Shown here in pieces: positions 11,038 to 19,953 of a DNA stretch of 50,604 nucleotides. This stretch comes from Deltaproteobacteria bacterium (GTDB lineage Bacteria; Desulfobacterota; Dissulfuribacteria; Dissulfuribacterales; QOAL01), in NCBI GenBank assembly GCA_026986785.1, contig JALSNW010000013.1, positions 1-50,604 of the forward strand, read 5' to 3'. Position 1 is the first letter of the stretch. Each line of letters opens with the position of its first letter. The position numbers and the translations under genes are program-made. Under the pieces are notes generated by a model. That model ran no database searches and was not told the origin of the DNA. It saw only the letters and a list, made by a program, of their open reading frames with translations.

Positions 11038-11712
11038 TTATTTTTCAGCCTTTTTCTTGGTTTTTGAGGTCTTTCCTCCAGAGGCGCCCTTGGCTCCTCT
11101 TGGACCCCTCGGCCCTCTATCGCCCTTTGGTCCCGGTGGTCCTTGTGGTCCCTCTGGTCCTGGAGGACCTTGTGGTCCCTCTGGCCCCGGTGGTCCCTGC
11201 GGCCCTGGCTCACCCTTCTCGCCCTTGGGCCCTGGTTCGCCTGGAGGACCTTGTGGTCCCGGTGGTCCTTGTGGTCCCTCTGGTCCTGGAGGACCTTGTG
11301 GTCCCTCTGGCCCCGGTGGTCCCTGTGGCCCTGGCTCGCCCTTCTCGCCCTTGGGCCCTGGTTCGCCTGGAGGACCTTGTGGTCCCGGTGGTCCTTGTGG
11401 TCCCTCTGGTCCTGGAGGACCTTGTGGTCCCTCTGGCCCCGGTGGTCCCTGCGGCCCTGGCTCGCCCTTCTCGCCCTTGGGCCCTGGTTCGCCTGGAGGA
11501 CCTTGTGGTCCCGGTTCACCTTTCTCACCTCTCGGCCCTGGTGGTCCCTGTCTGCCTGGAGGACCAGGCTCTCCTCGTGGGCCCCTGAGTTCCCCAGATG
11601 CTATGGCATCTTTTATTTCACGTATCTCTTTCCGAAGAGATGCAATCTGTCGATAAGCCATGATACCGAACAGACTGAGCCCTATCGCCACAATTGCAAA
11701 AATAATCGCCAT
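11038..11712 (-). CDS. Membrane-anchored collagen-like protein
   Basis: A 224-residue protein with three parts. Residues 1-20 form one hydrophobic helix. Residues 21-40 form a short coiled coil with I23, L26, I30, I33 and I37 at 3-4-3-4 spacing, suited to trimerisation. Residues 44-214 are about 57 consecutive Gly-X-Y triplets, and a lysine-rich tail ([10 protein letters not shown]) follows. The triplets are rich in GPP, GPQ, GEP and the charged pairs GPKGEKGEP, which stabilise collagen helices without hydroxyproline. A 14-triplet (42-residue) unit occurs three times. The start has a strong GGAGG ribosome binding site. No cell-wall sorting signal is seen, as expected for a Gram-negative. Basic residues follow the membrane helix and none precede it, so by the positive-inside rule the orientation is uncertain. 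The function is unknown. Confidence 0.85.
   Translation of the reverse strand: MAIIFAIVAIGLSLFGIMAYRQIASLRKEIREIKDAIASGELRGPRGEPGPPGRQGPPGPRGEKGEPGPQGPPGEPGPKGEKGEPGPQGPPGPEGPQGPPGPEGPQGPPGPQGPPGEPGPKGEKGEPGPQGPPGPEGPQGPPGPEGPQGPPGPQGPPGEPGPKGEKGEPGPQGPPGPEGPQGPPGPEGPQGPPGPKGDRGPRGPRGAKGASGGKTSKTKKKAEK
11210..11587. repeat. 126-bp tandem repeats encoding collagen triplets
   Basis: The coding DNA of the collagen-like gene contains near-identical units with an exact period of 126 bp; the anchor GCCCTTGGGC recurs at 11221, 11347 and 11473. Each unit is 14 Gly-X-Y codon triplets. Differences between units are mostly single synonymous changes. This points to recent duplication or gene conversion and makes copy number likely to vary. 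All six frames stay open across this stretch, so other apparent frames here are artefacts. Confidence 0.9.
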
Positions 11713-11822
11713 TTTCCCTCCTTCAATTCAAGAATCCGATTGAATGATAAAAACAATGCTTTAACTGAAACTACAGGAGACGGCAAATTCTGCCCTCTTC
11801 TCCCCTTATTCGCCAAAAATTG

Positions 11823-11851
11823 AAGTTAGACCAGCATATTAACAGTGTCAA
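11823..11851 (-). promoter_or_regulatory. Probable sigma-70 promoter of the collagen-like gene
   Basis: On the minus strand TTGACA (plus-strand 11846-11851) is followed after 17 bases by TAACTT (11823-11828), about 110 bp upstream of the start codon. The -35 is a consensus match; the -10 is weaker. No clear sigma-54 site is seen, although an NtrC-type regulator is encoded upstream. Confidence 0.45.
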
Positions 11852-11919
11852 TAATAAAAATGTTGGATGCTGGAATAACATATTTTCACAAGCTCAATTA
11901 TTGACATTGAACCTGGAAA

Positions 11920-13773
11920 TCACTTTGTGACAGAAAATGATTTTACCCCCCGCTCAACCATGTTTTTATCCCTCAACCAAAGGACACTGTCCCAAAACGA
12001 ACGTTTTTTTTCAATAGAGGCCCTGGAAAGAGATCTCTCTACTTCTGTGGGGATCCACCAATCCGAATAATAGTTTTGGCTGAGTAGTTCTATCACGTCG
12101 TCATCCCAAAGATCTGGGGCTGGATTCAAAAGACTCATGTACCGTGGCCCCCATTGGTAGATATTGGTAGAACCAAGTTCAGGGATATAGTAGAAATATG
12201 CCATGACCTGAGCCATGGACCAAGAGCCAAAGTCATCGGAGCGATAATTGATCACAGGTACATACCTACCCTTTCTCACCACTGGTTTCGCTGTATAAAA
12301 CTCCATATCCAGATGGGACACATAAGAATCCAGGGAAAAATAACCATTTGGTGATGTGTGACCAGTACCGGCAGAATAGACTCCATCTGGCTCAATCACA
12401 TAAAGATCCAGATCGGCATTGGAATAGCCGCCTGTAAAACTATTCCAAAAGACCCCAAAGACAAAATCACCCTTGGCCGCCCCAACATTGGGGAAAAGGG
12501 CCGTATCTTCAGAAAACCTCTTTATGAAGTCAAACCACTCAGGAGAGCCTTCCGCAGCCTGGGTCTTGCCATATTGTTCGAGCTCACCAGGCAACAATTC
12601 AGATCCAATAGGGAAAAAGATACTCAGCCCGTTTGAGCCTGAAAGATCTGGAGAGCCCGCCAGTAGAGAAGTGATTATTGCATTGTGAAAGCCACTTCTT
12701 ATAACTATTCCTTCCACAAGGAGTCCCTTGAGATAATCTGCCTCTGCGCGTATATCTTCATCAGGCACCTGCTCCAGAGACTGCAAGAAATCAACGAGAT
12801 CTATACTGCCGGGAAGCTCGATATATTCCTGTATATCTTGTCTCATGTCCATCAACATGTCCCTTATACGAGGGAAGGAAAGATTGAGAAGTTGTCCCAG
12901 GTAGTTGATGCCAGATGAAAGCTCCTGGATCTTGTCTGTATCCACGGCCGACTTGGTCACGGCAGTATCTGCGAAGAGATCGGACTGATAAAACGAGAGA
13001 TAATCCTCCACTATCATCTTTGCAAGCTGTCTGCCGTCCATCTCGGGATGGGCATTCAGATGGGCAAAGATCAGATCGTATGGATTCCCTGTGGACGGTT
13101 CTGTAGCCTGGGAAAAGCTCAGATATGACGCCCATTGTCTTACAGATACCGCTACCTCCCACATCCCCATGAGACAGGCATCGAACTCTATAAGGTCGAA
13201 CCTCGTACCTGCTGAAGAAAGGGCATCATTCAACTCGGAAAGAGACATGAATGAATTAGAACCTGCATCCATCAGGATCCCACGTACAGGTACCTCTCCG
13301 TCCAGGGCCATGTCGCTGTTCTCCTCGCCGCCTATCCATCCGAGGCCATGATCCCACAACACAAGACAATAACGTCTGGCAGGAAAATTGGAGACAGCCC
13401 AAGAAATAAAGGAGGCCAACTCCTCAGGAGAGGCCATATCTGCATTGTACCCCAGGGGATAGTCCTGAAGCCAGCCCTTATAGACCTTGAATCTGTGGGT
13501 ATCTCCTGGATTGGATGTGAATAGACCCGAGGCCCCGGTGTCTGCCTGCACTATTATATTTACCCGATCTGAGGAACCGACAGATTTCATCTCTTCGAGA
13601 TCGGCAGATAGGCTCTGGGTGAGGTTGTTCTCACCTGCCATATAGATCATGACTGTCCAATCGGCCTCGTCACTACCCCAGGCACCAGAGCTGAAAAGAA
13701 ATACCACGGCCAACACTAAAAAACTGATGGAATAATTATCTCTATTCATGTCTTTTTTAACCATTATCGGCAT
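11920..13773 (-). CDS. Secreted clostripain-family (C11) cysteine peptidase
   Basis: A 617-residue protein with an N-terminal signal peptide (hydrophobic core about 14-30, likely cut after AWG near residue 33). The caspase-like fold carries the C11 catalytic pair: H142 in LVLWDHGLGW and C200 in IEFDACLMG. Clostripain-type enzymes usually cleave after arginine; the P1 preference here cannot be read from sequence. The C-terminal 200 residues form an extra, probably beta-rich, domain (FGVFWNSFTGGYSNADLDLY). The start ATG 13773 overlaps the end of the glycosyltransferase gene by 10 bp, so it is translated as the last gene of the kinase-regulator operon. An AGGAG lies upstream. The collagen-like gene follows about 200 bp downstream with its own promoter. 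Confidence 0.88.
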   Translation of the reverse strand: MPIMVKKDMNRDNYSISFLVLAVVFLFSSGAWGSDEADWTVMIYMAGENNLTQSLSADLEEMKSVGSSDRVNIIVQADTGASGLFTSNPGDTHRFKVYKGWLQDYPLGYNADMASPEELASFISWAVSNFPARRYCLVLWDHGLGWIGGEENSDMALDGEVPVRGILMDAGSNSFMSLSELNDALSSAGTRFDLIEFDACLMGMWEVAVSVRQWASYLSFSQATEPSTGNPYDLIFAHLNAHPEMDGRQLAKMIVEDYLSFYQSDLFADTAVTKSAVDTDKIQELSSGINYLGQLLNLSFPRIRDMLMDMRQDIQEYIELPGSIDLVDFLQSLEQVPDEDIRAEADYLKGLLVEGIVIRSGFHNAIITSLLAGSPDLSGSNGLSIFFPIGSELLPGELEQYGKTQAAEGSPEWFDFIKRFSEDTALFPNVGAAKGDFVFGVFWNSFTGGYSNADLDLYVIEPDGVYSAGTGHTSPNGYFSLDSYVSHLDMEFYTAKPVVRKGRYVPVINYRSDDFGSWSMAQVMAYFYYIPELGSTNIYQWGPRYMSLLNPAPDLWDDDVIELLSQNYYSDWWIPTEVERSLSRASIEKKRSFWDSVLWLRDKNMVERGVKSFSVTK

Positions 13774-14639
13774 TGTCTCACCAAAACTCCTGGAAAGAGG
13801 AGTAAAAATCTACAAAGGGCCCCTGTTATTGCAATAAACGTCCCTGTTCTAAGGAGTGAGGTATCGTATTTACTATAAAGCCTGACTGCACTCTTGTGAA
13901 AGTGAAAATGACACAACATTGGTGCCTTGTCACTGGAACTTCCAGCCTTGTGTCTGATTGGACCAAGGCCAGGATGGTAGATCACCTTCCAACCCGCCTT
14001 TCTGAACCTTGTACACCAGTCACAGTCTTCCCAGTACATAAAGAAACCCTCGTCCAAGGGGCCAACCTGCCTTATAGCCTTGAGTCTGACCATGATACAG
14101 GCACCCGAGACCCAATCCACCTCGATGGGATCCTTCTGACATTCCCAGGTCAAGAGATTCTTTCGTGTCATGGAATTCGACGGGAAATACTTAGACAGCA
14201 GGGAAGACCTTCCAAAAAAGGCTGTGCTCAGACTGGGGAAACGCCTTGCAGAGGCCTGGATATTCCCATCAGCATCCAAGATCCTGGGGCCAACCACTGC
14301 CACGTCCCTATTCTCATCAAGCCATTTACAGCCGTCTTTTACAATACCATCCATGATATAGGTATCGGGATTGATGAGAAGGAGATAATCTGCCTGAGAC
14401 CGGGAGATTATTCGATTACATGCCCTGGCGAAACCCAGGTTCTTCTTGCTCTTTTCCCATATGACCCCTGGAAATCTATCCTTGAGGCCATGGGGTATGT
14501 CCTTGTTGCTGTTTTCCACGACAAAGACATACCTGAAGCCTGTCTTCTCTTTCAAGAAGATGCTTTCCAGGCAGGCCTCAAGCTCTGGGAAACAGTCGAA
14601 GCTGACGATCCCTATGTCACAGGTCAATCGATCCCCCAT
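13764..14639 (-). CDS. Glycosyltransferase family 2
   Basis: A 291-residue GT-A fold glycosyltransferase resembling dTDP-rhamnosyl transferases of the WbbL type. Visible features are the N-terminal nucleotide-binding strand (CDIGIVSFDCFPELEACL), NLGFARACN, the metal-binding acidic motif INPDTY, and the C-terminal acceptor-site motif FFMYWEDCDWCTRFRKAGW. A hydrophobic segment at the C-terminus (about 265-285) may hold it at the inner membrane. It overlaps the response-regulator gene by 16 bp and the C11 peptidase gene by 10 bp, so these are one operon. It probably adds a sugar to a surface polysaccharide or glycoprotein. Confidence 0.88.
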   Translation of the reverse strand: MGDRLTCDIGIVSFDCFPELEACLESIFLKEKTGFRYVFVVENSNKDIPHGLKDRFPGVIWEKSKKNLGFARACNRIISRSQADYLLLINPDTYIMDGIVKDGCKWLDENRDVAVVGPRILDADGNIQASARRFPSLSTAFFGRSSLLSKYFPSNSMTRKNLLTWECQKDPIEVDWVSGACIMVRLKAIRQVGPLDEGFFMYWEDCDWCTRFRKAGWKVIYHPGLGPIRHKAGSSSDKAPMLCHFHFHKSAVRLYSKYDTSLLRTGTFIAITGALCRFLLLFPGVLVRQCR

Positions 14640-16000
14640 CTTCTGAGTTTGTGTCTCAGGGTCTTTCTGTCAATACCAAGAAGCCGTGAGGCCTCGCTCC
14701 TATTCCAGCCAGTCTTTTCGAGGACCTGGAGTATGTGTCTCTTTTCCGCCTTTTCAAGGCTCAGGTCTTCCGAAGAGGCAGCCGTGGACCTGACGGGTAC
14801 TGACCCATACCGATCAAGCCTCTGGCCTATTCTGACACCGGCCAGAGGGAGGTCATCCACATCGATGATGCTACCCCTGGCAAATATTACCAACCTCTCC
14901 ATAATATTTTCCAACTCTCTGACGTTTCCTGGCCATTTGTATTCCTCGAAAAGCGCCAGGACGGCCGGTGTCAAGGTCAATCTGGTACGATTGTACTTCT
15001 TCCCAAAAACCTCGAGAAAATAGCGGACGAGTTCTGGGATATCTCCCTTTCTCTCCCTTAGAGGTGGTGTCCTAAGGGCGACCACATTCAACCTGAAAAA
15101 GAGATCCTGCCTGAAACTGCCCTTTTCCACGGCCCTTCTAAGGTTTTTATTGGTTGCGGCGATAATCCTCACATCGACCTTGGTTATCCTGTGGCTACCA
15201 ACCCTGCTTATCTCTTTCTCTTCTACCGCCTTCAAAAGCTTTGCCTGGAGTTCAAGATTCACATTCCCTATCTCATCCAGAAACAATGTGCCACCGCTTG
15301 CAAGCTCAAACTTGCCAATCTTGTTGGTCTCTGCCCCTGTAAAAGCCCCCTTCACATGCCCAAAAAGCTCGCTCTCAAAAAGGGTGGAAACCAAGGTCGA
15401 GCAATCAACAGCAACAAAGGGATAATCACGCCTACTACTGTGATCATGGATGTATTTTGCCATGAGTCCTTTACCCGTACCACTTTCTCCTGTGATCAAT
15501 ATGGTACTGTCAGTGGGGGCAACCCTTTTGACCTGCTCGAACAACGCCTCCATGATTGGGCTCTTCCCCACTATCCTCCTCTCGCCCTCCTTTCTCTTCA
15601 GTTCTTCCTTGAGATATAGGTTTTCCAATGCCAGCCTGTGAGCAGCGAGGTTCCTTCCCACGATCAGCCTCAACTCGTCTGGTTCAAAGGGTTTTGGCAA
15701 AAAATCATTGGCACCGAGCCTCATGGCCTCCACTGCATTCTGGATGGTCCCATAGCCTGTTATGACCACTATTGGCACATTTTGATCCCTATCCCTTATC
15801 TTCTTGATGAGATCGAGACCGTGGAAATCGGGTAGCTTCAAGTCGAGAAGCACAAGATCGAACTCGTATTTGTCCATCTTTTCCAGGCCGTCACGCCCGG
15901 TAGGGCTCTCGGTAACCTCAGCGCCGCTCCTGGAAAGCACTTGTGAACAGCCATCCCTGATGGCGACATCGTCATCGATTATCAGGATCCTGTCTCTCAT
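14624..16000 (-). CDS. Sigma-54-dependent response regulator (NtrC family)
   Basis: A 458-residue regulator in three domains. The receiver (1-120) has the acidic pocket IDDD and phospho-acceptor Asp in LVLLDLKLPD. The AAA+ domain has Walker A GESGTGKG, the sigma-54 contact loop GAFTGA, and Walker B TLFLDEIG. The C-terminal Fis-type helix-turn-helix (RSEASRLLGIDRKTLRHKLRR) binds DNA. It activates transcription by RNA polymerase with RpoN when phosphorylated. The histidine kinase gene ends 6 bp upstream, and the glycosyltransferase gene overlaps its 3' end. Target promoters are not evident; surface or secreted products encoded next door are candidates. Confidence 0.96.
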   Translation of the reverse strand: MRDRILIIDDDVAIRDGCSQVLSRSGAEVTESPTGRDGLEKMDKYEFDLVLLDLKLPDFHGLDLIKKIRDRDQNVPIVVITGYGTIQNAVEAMRLGANDFLPKPFEPDELRLIVGRNLAAHRLALENLYLKEELKRKEGERRIVGKSPIMEALFEQVKRVAPTDSTILITGESGTGKGLMAKYIHDHSSRRDYPFVAVDCSTLVSTLFESELFGHVKGAFTGAETNKIGKFELASGGTLFLDEIGNVNLELQAKLLKAVEEKEISRVGSHRITKVDVRIIAATNKNLRRAVEKGSFRQDLFFRLNVVALRTPPLRERKGDIPELVRYFLEVFGKKYNRTRLTLTPAVLALFEEYKWPGNVRELENIMERLVIFARGSIIDVDDLPLAGVRIGQRLDRYGSVPVRSTAASSEDLSLEKAEKRHILQVLEKTGWNRSEASRLLGIDRKTLRHKLRRWGID

Positions 16001-16006
16001 AAATCT

Positions 16007-17056
16007 TTAACCTGCCGTGGTATCCAGGGGCAATGTAATAGTGAATATGGCTCCTCCCAGTCTACTGGTGGCCACACAGATCCGGCCTCCGTGCCTCTGC
16101 ACTATACCATGGGTGATGGAAAGCCCTAAACCCGTCCCCCTGCCAGAACGCTTGGTGGTATAAAAGGGTTCGAATATCTTGATGCGTGCATCTTCAGCTA
16201 TCCCTGGCCCAGAATCTTCCACAGTGAGCTTGACACAGGCGGGATTTTTTGTGCTTTTGGTGGTTATGATGAGTTTTCCCTTGCCATCCATGGCCTCTGC
16301 TGCATTTATCATCAGATTCAATACTGCTTGTTCCAACTGACCTTTGTCGCCAATCAGATGTGGAAGCCCATCTTCCAGGTATAGTCTTGTATCAACCTCT
16401 GAAAATAGCTTGTGATCTCCAATGAGAGAAAACATCTCATGGATGACATGATTCAGATCTACAGGATCGTATCCCCTGGACGAGGAACGGCCGAAATTGA
16501 GCAAGCCCTTGGCAATAATCCTGCATTTTGTGGCCAATTTAATAATCTTTTTGAGGTTCTTTTCGGCATCGTGTCCCGATGGCAGGTCTTCCTTTATCAG
16601 GTTGGCATATAGCAGGATACCCCCAAGGGGGTTGTTTATCTCGTGGGCGATCTCACCCGACAACTTACCCATGGCGGTTAGCCTTTCGGACTGAAGCATC
16701 TTGTCTTCCCATGACCTGATCCTGGATATGTCCTTTATTATGGTCTGATAGATCAATTCCTGGTCATTGGTACATAGAGGACAGGATATAACCTCTGCAT
16801 CAAAGCTCGTGCCATCAAACCTCCTTCCAAGTGCCTGCCTAACCCCCACACGAAGATGATATGAAGACCAAGGAGAAATGAACTCGGCCATGAAGTGGTC
16901 TTCCACACGCCCCTGCCTCAACAGACCAAAAAGTTCAAGAAATGGTTCATTGATCATGAGGCATCTATCAGCCGTATGGATAACCGAGGGCTGTGGGATC
17001 TCCCTCCAGCTTTCCAGCAGGTTTTCAGGTATCTTTATGTCTGATACAGGGGCCAT
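16007..17056 (-). CDS. PAS-domain sensor histidine kinase
   Basis: A 349-residue kinase with no membrane segments, so it is cytoplasmic. A PAS-like sensor occupies about residues 15-110. The HisKA domain has the H-box LSGEIAHEINNPLGGILLYA, and the HATPase domain has the N box (LNLMINAAEAM), G1 (VEDSGPGIAE), the F box (FEPFYTTK) and G2 (GRGTGLGLSI). It is the cognate partner of the NtrC-type regulator immediately downstream. Two cysteines in the PAS region (CPLC) could bind metal or sense redox, which is speculative. The start is ATG 17056. Confidence 0.94.
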   Translation of the reverse strand: MAPVSDIKIPENLLESWREIPQPSVIHTADRCLMINEPFLELFGLLRQGRVEDHFMAEFISPWSSYHLRVGVRQALGRRFDGTSFDAEVISCPLCTNDQELIYQTIIKDISRIRSWEDKMLQSERLTAMGKLSGEIAHEINNPLGGILLYANLIKEDLPSGHDAEKNLKKIIKLATKCRIIAKGLLNFGRSSSRGYDPVDLNHVIHEMFSLIGDHKLFSEVDTRLYLEDGLPHLIGDKGQLEQAVLNLMINAAEAMDGKGKLIITTKSTKNPACVKLTVEDSGPGIAEDARIKIFEPFYTTKRSGRGTGLGLSITHGIVQRHGGRICVATSRLGGAIFTITLPLDTTAG

Positions 17057-17190
17057 GTCTTACAGTCTAACAGATTTCGTTCGATAATTATAACAAGGCA
17101 AGATCGAAATATTGGCCTAAGTTCGGCTGTAGATCCTGAAATACTGATATAATTCTCAAAAGTTTAGCCTTTTCTGGACAACCAGAGAAA

Positions 17191-18624
17191 TTGAAAAAAG
17201 AAAGCCAATTAAACATCAAGATGCCAGAGGGCATCCCTCTTCTTTCAAGCTCACTGAATCGCCTTATTGAGATCGAAGGGAATGACGAATTATCCACACA
17301 CGATCTTTCAGCAATCATATTAGACGATTATGGCCTTATCAACAAGGTGCTCCAAACCGTAAATGCCTTTTACTACAACAGAGTGGGCAGAGAAATCAAC
17401 ACAGTAACCCATGCAGTGATACTCCTGGGATTCAACACCATAAAAAAGATTGCCCTGTCGATGGCCGTACTTGAACTCTTGGAAAACGACCAAGGCGAGA
17501 AGGCCGTCACAGAGATCGGCAAGGCATTTCTATCCGCACACCTCGCCAGGGAAATAGGTTTGGGACTAAAGGACATAGAACCAGAGGAAATATTTATTTC
17601 TACTCTTTTTAGACACCTTGCAAGGATAGTCCTGGCCATAGGCGATCCTGATCTTTTGTCAGAAGTAGAAAGGCTCGAGAAAAGCAGTAAACAAAAAGAC
17701 AGGCTCAAGGCCAAAAGTATCATACGGTCATTGGGATACCAGCTTACCGACCTGTGGAACCTGCCCAAGAGCCTTTCCGTTTATCTCGAGGGTTACAGTT
17801 CCAAGTTTCCTGGCCAGTTCGCACCCCATAGGGCCATGGCCAGAGACATTTCTATATTTGTAAACTTGTGGCAAAAGGGAGGAGTTCAAGACAATATAAC
17901 GGCGGCACGAGACAGATTGTTGAAGAACTATAGTCTTGGTCCAAATGAACTGGAATCAAAACTTAGGAAGGCCATAAAGGAGACGAAAAAGAGCCTGCCA
18001 AAGTTCGACAGGGTGGTTGAGAAAAAAGACCAAGGCTTAAACCAGAAAGGAGAAACGCCAGCCCTGCCCAAAGAGGATATGGCTCCAGAAAAGGTACGGT
18101 CTCATCTGGAAAGAGAGATACTTTTCACTGGATTGATCCAAAATCTCATGGGTATGGTCAATGACTTGGATGTTGGACTTGAGCAGGTTTACCTCTTGGC
18201 GATCGAGATACTACGGCGAGTCATAGATATATCAAACATAATATTTTGCAAGGTATCACCCGAAAGGGAGGTGTTCTCGGCCAGCTTTGGCATGGGGGAC
18301 AAGGCTAGCCTTTTGAAGAAACAACTATGCTTTGGCCTTAATAACAGCCCCAAAGGGCTGAAAACCGCCTTCTCAATGGAAAAAGAGGCATTGTTCAGCT
18401 GGGCTGACCTATTACCGGCACGAAATGGCATCCCGGAAAAACTCCTCAAAAGGGCAGTATTGCTGGCCCCCTTGGTGATTGAAAAAAGGCATATTGGTTG
18501 CCTCATCTTGGACAAACATTCAGGAGACATGTTTGAACCAGGCGAGATACAAAAGACATCCATAGTACGCCAACTCGTGGTGACAGCTACCAGTCTTCGG
18601 GCCAGAAGGAGGTTACAGGCATGA
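17191..18624 (+). CDS. HDOD-GAF signalling protein
   Basis: A 477-residue cytoplasmic protein. Residues 10-200 form an HDOD domain, seen in GIPLLSSSLNRLIEI, the LIDE-like helices and HAVILLGFNTIKKIALS. HDOD proteins are catalytically dead relatives of HD-GYP phosphodiesterases and act in signalling, often in motility or cell-cycle control. The C-terminal part, about 300-470, fits a GAF-type sensor domain with a central LFTGLIQNLMGMVNDLDVGLEQVY helix. The start is a TTG at 17191 or an ATG at 17221; no strong ribosome binding site separates them. It is divergent from the histidine kinase gene, sharing a 134-bp spacer. Confidence 0.8.
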   Translation: MKKESQLNIKMPEGIPLLSSSLNRLIEIEGNDELSTHDLSAIILDDYGLINKVLQTVNAFYYNRVGREINTVTHAVILLGFNTIKKIALSMAVLELLENDQGEKAVTEIGKAFLSAHLAREIGLGLKDIEPEEIFISTLFRHLARIVLAIGDPDLLSEVERLEKSSKQKDRLKAKSIIRSLGYQLTDLWNLPKSLSVYLEGYSSKFPGQFAPHRAMARDISIFVNLWQKGGVQDNITAARDRLLKNYSLGPNELESKLRKAIKETKKSLPKFDRVVEKKDQGLNQKGETPALPKEDMAPEKVRSHLEREILFTGLIQNLMGMVNDLDVGLEQVYLLAIEILRRVIDISNIIFCKVSPEREVFSASFGMGDKASLLKKQLCFGLNNSPKGLKTAFSMEKEALFSWADLLPARNGIPEKLLKRAVLLAPLVIEKRHIGCLILDKHSGDMFEPGEIQKTSIVRQLVVTATSLRARRRLQA

Positions 18625-18740
18625 AAAGACTTGGCAGTCACAAACCTATGGGGGAGATATAATCATCTTTGAAAAATCGGGGTCTCCATTCTGGCATCTA
18701 TCACATCCCCTGCCAAGGGCCTTGCTATGGATTTGTTTCC

Positions 18741-19922
18741 TTATCCTGGGAACAAGTTACTGATTATCCTGTACCCCCCGAGCCACGTACCAACCATACT
18801 GCCTATGCCAGGAAGTAGAAAGGCCAAGAATACCTTCAACAGATTGTTTTTCCACCAACCCTTCAAGCTACCCATGTCCTTGGATGCATTCTGGATCTCC
18901 TTTACAAGAGGTGGCTGCATGACAGCCTGCACAAAGGCGGTAACGTAACCTGCTCCAATCACAGGTGTGAGACTCGTTATTGGCGCGGCCAAAAAGGCAG
19001 TAGCAATCGTTGCAGGATGCGCCAATGCAGCAATGGCGCCAAGTGCACAGGCTACACCATTAGCCAGTATCCAGTACATCACATTGTCACCTGCCACCTG
19101 CATTCCCCTATTCCAGGCGATCAGAGTAATCGCACCAACAATCACCCCTGGGATGACCCAGCCAGCAACCTTCCAGGCAGGAGAAAGGGGTGGGACATTG
19201 GATATCTCTTCCATCTGTTCATGCCTGTCTTCTCCAAGGGCCTTCTTTATACCTTCCAAATGGCCCTTGCCAACAACTGCCACTATTTTCCTCCCTTCCA
19301 CCTGCTTTATCTTTTCCGAAAGATATGTATCCCTCTCGTCTATCAATACATTCTTGAGCTCAGGCATAGCCTGTCCAAGTTCTGCCATGAGCTCTGAGAC
19401 GACATCTGACTTCTTCAGTTGGCTCAGTTTTTCTTCTGTGATCTCGGTATCATCAAACAGGCTCATTACAAGGCTTGCCATGAGCTTTCCCTTTCTCCAA
19501 AAAGGGGTCAATCTCCACGCCCTCAAGAGGGTGACCCTCACATCCCTGTCACAAAGCACCAAGGGGATACCCTGTTCCTCTGCAACCTTTGCTGCCTCGA
19601 TGAGTTCAGTACCAGGCAACACCCCCATCTTTTCCCCCAGTTTTTTCTGGTATGAGGAAAGGATCAGGTTGGCCATAAGGGTAGTAAGTTGCTTTTTCTT
19701 GATGATATTCTTGATATCGAGCTGTTCGAAGCGATCTTTCTGGGATATTGCCTTGTAACGTCTCTGGTCCAGTTCTACACATACATGGTCAGGCCTTTCC
19801 CTACGTATAGTCTTGGAAACCAGTTCTACCGATTCCTTTGAGATATGGGCCGTACCGATCAATATTATCTCTTTTTCAGCCCACTTGACCTTGGCGATAT
19901 CCTCGTGTTGTCCTGTGCTCAT
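18741..19922 (-). CDS. TraB/PrgY-family membrane protein
   Basis: A protein of about 393 residues from ATG 19922, chosen because AAGGA lies upstream. A TTG at 19967 would add 15 poorly conserved residues and overlap yjbQ. The N-terminal TraB domain shows IILIGTAHISKESVELV, the conserved acidic/Arg motif CVELDQRRY, and GKGHLEGI, all typical of the TraB/PrgY/GumN superfamily thought to be metalloprotease-like. The C-terminal third has several membrane helices. PrgY of Enterococcus shuts down pheromone activity; in Gram-negative anaerobes the role is unknown. It follows yjbQ by about 30 bp on the same strand and is probably cotranscribed with it. Confidence 0.85.
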   Translation of the reverse strand: MSTGQHEDIAKVKWAEKEIILIGTAHISKESVELVSKTIRRERPDHVCVELDQRRYKAISQKDRFEQLDIKNIIKKKQLTTLMANLILSSYQKKLGEKMGVLPGTELIEAAKVAEEQGIPLVLCDRDVRVTLLRAWRLTPFWRKGKLMASLVMSLFDDTEITEEKLSQLKKSDVVSELMAELGQAMPELKNVLIDERDTYLSEKIKQVEGRKIVAVVGKGHLEGIKKALGEDRHEQMEEISNVPPLSPAWKVAGWVIPGVIVGAITLIAWNRGMQVAGDNVMYWILANGVACALGAIAALAHPATIATAFLAAPITSLTPVIGAGYVTAFVQAVMQPPLVKEIQNASKDMGSLKGWWKNNLLKVFLAFLLPGIGSMVGTWLGGYRIISNLFPG

Positions 19923-19953
19923 AACAGTATCTATTTCCTTTCCATGGCAAATT

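Noticed and set aside
11210-11587. Repeat array as CRISPR
   Set aside because: The units are contiguous coding sequence with no unique spacers.
11007-11823. Other long frames over the collagen repeats
   Set aside because: The 126-bp repeat keeps all six frames open. Only the minus-strand frame has Gly-X-Y order, a membrane helix, a coiled coil and a strong ribosome binding site.
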